The notes beneath the pieces are model-generated. The model did no database searches and was not told where the DNA came from. It worked only from the letters and a program-made list of their open reading frames with translations. Positions 63,107 to 64,000 of a DNA stretch of 64,000 nt are shown here, one piece after another. A program made the translations under genes and the position numbers. Origin of the DNA: Lachnospiraceae bacterium (GTDB lineage Bacteria > Bacillota > Clostridia > Lachnospirales > Lachnospiraceae); the NCBI GenBank assembly GCA_011959925.1, contig BLMD01000270.1, positions 1 to 64,000 on the forward strand, in the 5' to 3' direction. How positions within the stretch are numbered: position 1 is the stretch's first letter; each line of letters opens with the position of its first letter.

Positions 63107-64000
63107 CTAATTAAAGCCTACAACTTTCTGTGAAATTTTATATGCCGCAATCGAAATCTTTCTTCCGCTGCGCCCCGGCAGATTCATTGTCCTTCCCATG
63201 ATCCCCTTACGGAGATGATGGAACAGGCGCAGATCCTGCTGTTTGATATATCCCCACAATTCCCTCTTTTTCTCAAGATTTTCTTTCGTCCCCGAACGGA
63301 TCAGCATCACCGTAGAGATCACCGTAATAATTTCCAGATCATTAAACATATAATGCCTGAGCCTTTTATTCGGAATTTTCCAGAGATCATACAGATCAAT
63401 CATGAGCTTATTGACTTTAATCTGCTGATCAATCCTGCCAATCATCACCTTTTCATTGACCGACTGGTCTGCCCGCCCGATAAAATAACGATAAAAATCC
63501 ACATCCATATAGTACATATTTTTAACGTACGGCAGCGGCTGGTACACAAAAATGTTATCCACATAAAACGTATGCCGCGGAAGTTTCAGTCCGCAGTCCA
63601 AAAGCAGCTGCGTACGGTAGATCACAGAATGCATCAGAATATACTGCCCCTTGCGGAACCGTTTGGTATCTTCCCAGCAAAACAACCGGTTCTGCGGCAG
63701 TACGGAAGCATACCGCATCACCTTTTTATGTCTTGCGCCCTGCTTTTCATAAACAAAATTGCTGATCATCATATCTAAAGTTTCGCTGCCGCCCGCAAGT
63801 TCTTTTAATTTTGCAAGAATTGCCCGATAGCTTTCCGGATCCACCCAGTCGTCGCTGTCCACTACTTTAAAAAACAGCCCCGTCGCATTTAAAATCCCGG
63901 CGTTTACTGCAGCTCCGTGCCCGCCGTTTTCCTGATGAATCGCACGCACGATTCCCGGAAATTTTTTTTCATAGGCATCCGCAATTTCCGGCGTCATATC
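63107..64000 (-). CDS. Glycosyltransferase family 2, partial (5' end outside the window)
   Basis: The visible 297 codons lack the N-terminal nucleotide-binding strand; the frame stays open to the window edge, and the ATG at 63997 is probably internal. QENGGHGAAVNAGI and the metal-binding VVDSDDWVD mark a GT-A fold inverting family 2 enzyme. The C-terminal 150 residues (FYVDNIFVYQPLPYVKNMYYMDVDFYRY) resemble glycosyltransferases of capsule or teichoic-acid-type glycan synthesis. The C-terminus is basic. Donor and acceptor cannot be told. Confidence 0.88.
   Translation of the reverse strand, partial: DMTPEIADAYEKKFPGIVRAIHQENGGHGAAVNAGILNATGLFFKVVDSDDWVDPESYRAILAKLKELAGGSETLDMMISNFVYEKQGARHKKVMRYASVLPQNRLFCWEDTKRFRKGQYILMHSVIYRTQLLLDCGLKLPRHTFYVDNIFVYQPLPYVKNMYYMDVDFYRYFIGRADQSVNEKVMIGRIDQQIKVNKLMIDLYDLWKIPNKRLRHYMFNDLEIITVISTVMLIRSGTKENLEKKRELWGYIKQQDLRLFHHLRKGIMGRTMNLPGRSGRKISIAAYKISQKVVGFN

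Overview
The window reads as chromosome of an anaerobic, spore-forming Firmicute of class Clostridia, most likely Lachnospiraceae. Pointers are spo0A with a 0A box upstream, anaerobic class III ribonucleotide reductase (nrdDG), a type III glutamine synthetase, HprK, the plsX-acpP-rnc-smc-ftsY cluster, the whiA-rapZ-murB cluster, strong GGAGG ribosome binding sites, and DUF5688/DUF5050-type proteins. The family assignment is an inference from gene content, not from a marker gene. I saw no rRNA, tRNA or CRISPR array.

Layout. 1-8.8 kb: a small coiled-coil protein, nifS-nifU, an HtrA protease, nrdD-nrdG with a paired NrdR-box promoter, degV-folC. 8.8-11.1 kb: a 600-base stretch without a recognised gene that holds a strong promoter, tiny ORFs and a terminator; then a small serine recombinase and a PHP phosphoesterase. 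11.2-18 kb: a HAD phosphatase, then ppx-ppk and pheA-DUF815 translationally coupled on the minus strand. 18.1-19.2 kb: a DUF5050-like membrane-anchored protein. 19.3-23.1 kb: a visibly A+T-rich island carrying an Agr-like system (LytTR regulator, GHKL kinase, short AgrB, and an unknown 362-residue protein where agrD is expected). 23.3-27.8 kb: an XRE-cupin regulator with potABCD. 27.8-31.7 kb: a second coiled-coil protein, a DUF5688 protein, glgA, spo0A. 31.9-39.9 kb: plsX-acpP-rnc-smc-ftsY-ilvA. 40-41.3 kb: a secreted InlB-repeat protein. 41.5-54.8 kb: ftsH-uvrC-hprK-M18 peptidase-murB-rapZ-whiA-lipid kinase-fba-glnA. 54.9-59.9 kb: a 1541-residue surface protein preceded by two inverted 26-bp palindromic sites that enclose a one-way terminator. 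59.9-62.9 kb: csoR-copA with a fused CopZ domain. 63.1-64 kb: a glycosyltransferase cut by the window edge.

How the parts work together. Most genes are housekeeping: Fe-S assembly, dNTP synthesis, folate, phospholipid and cell-wall precursors, DNA repair, chromosome organisation, carbon control, polyamine uptake and copper export. The accessory interest lies in (i) the Agr-like island, whose agrB promoter carries a tandem repeat of the kind LytTR regulators bind; (ii) the candidate 168-bp invertible segment between copA and the surface protein gene; (iii) the unexplained plus-strand transcription unit near 9.0-9.4 kb; and (iv) a copper ATPase whose 3' end carries an internal ribosome binding site and start for a separate CopZ.
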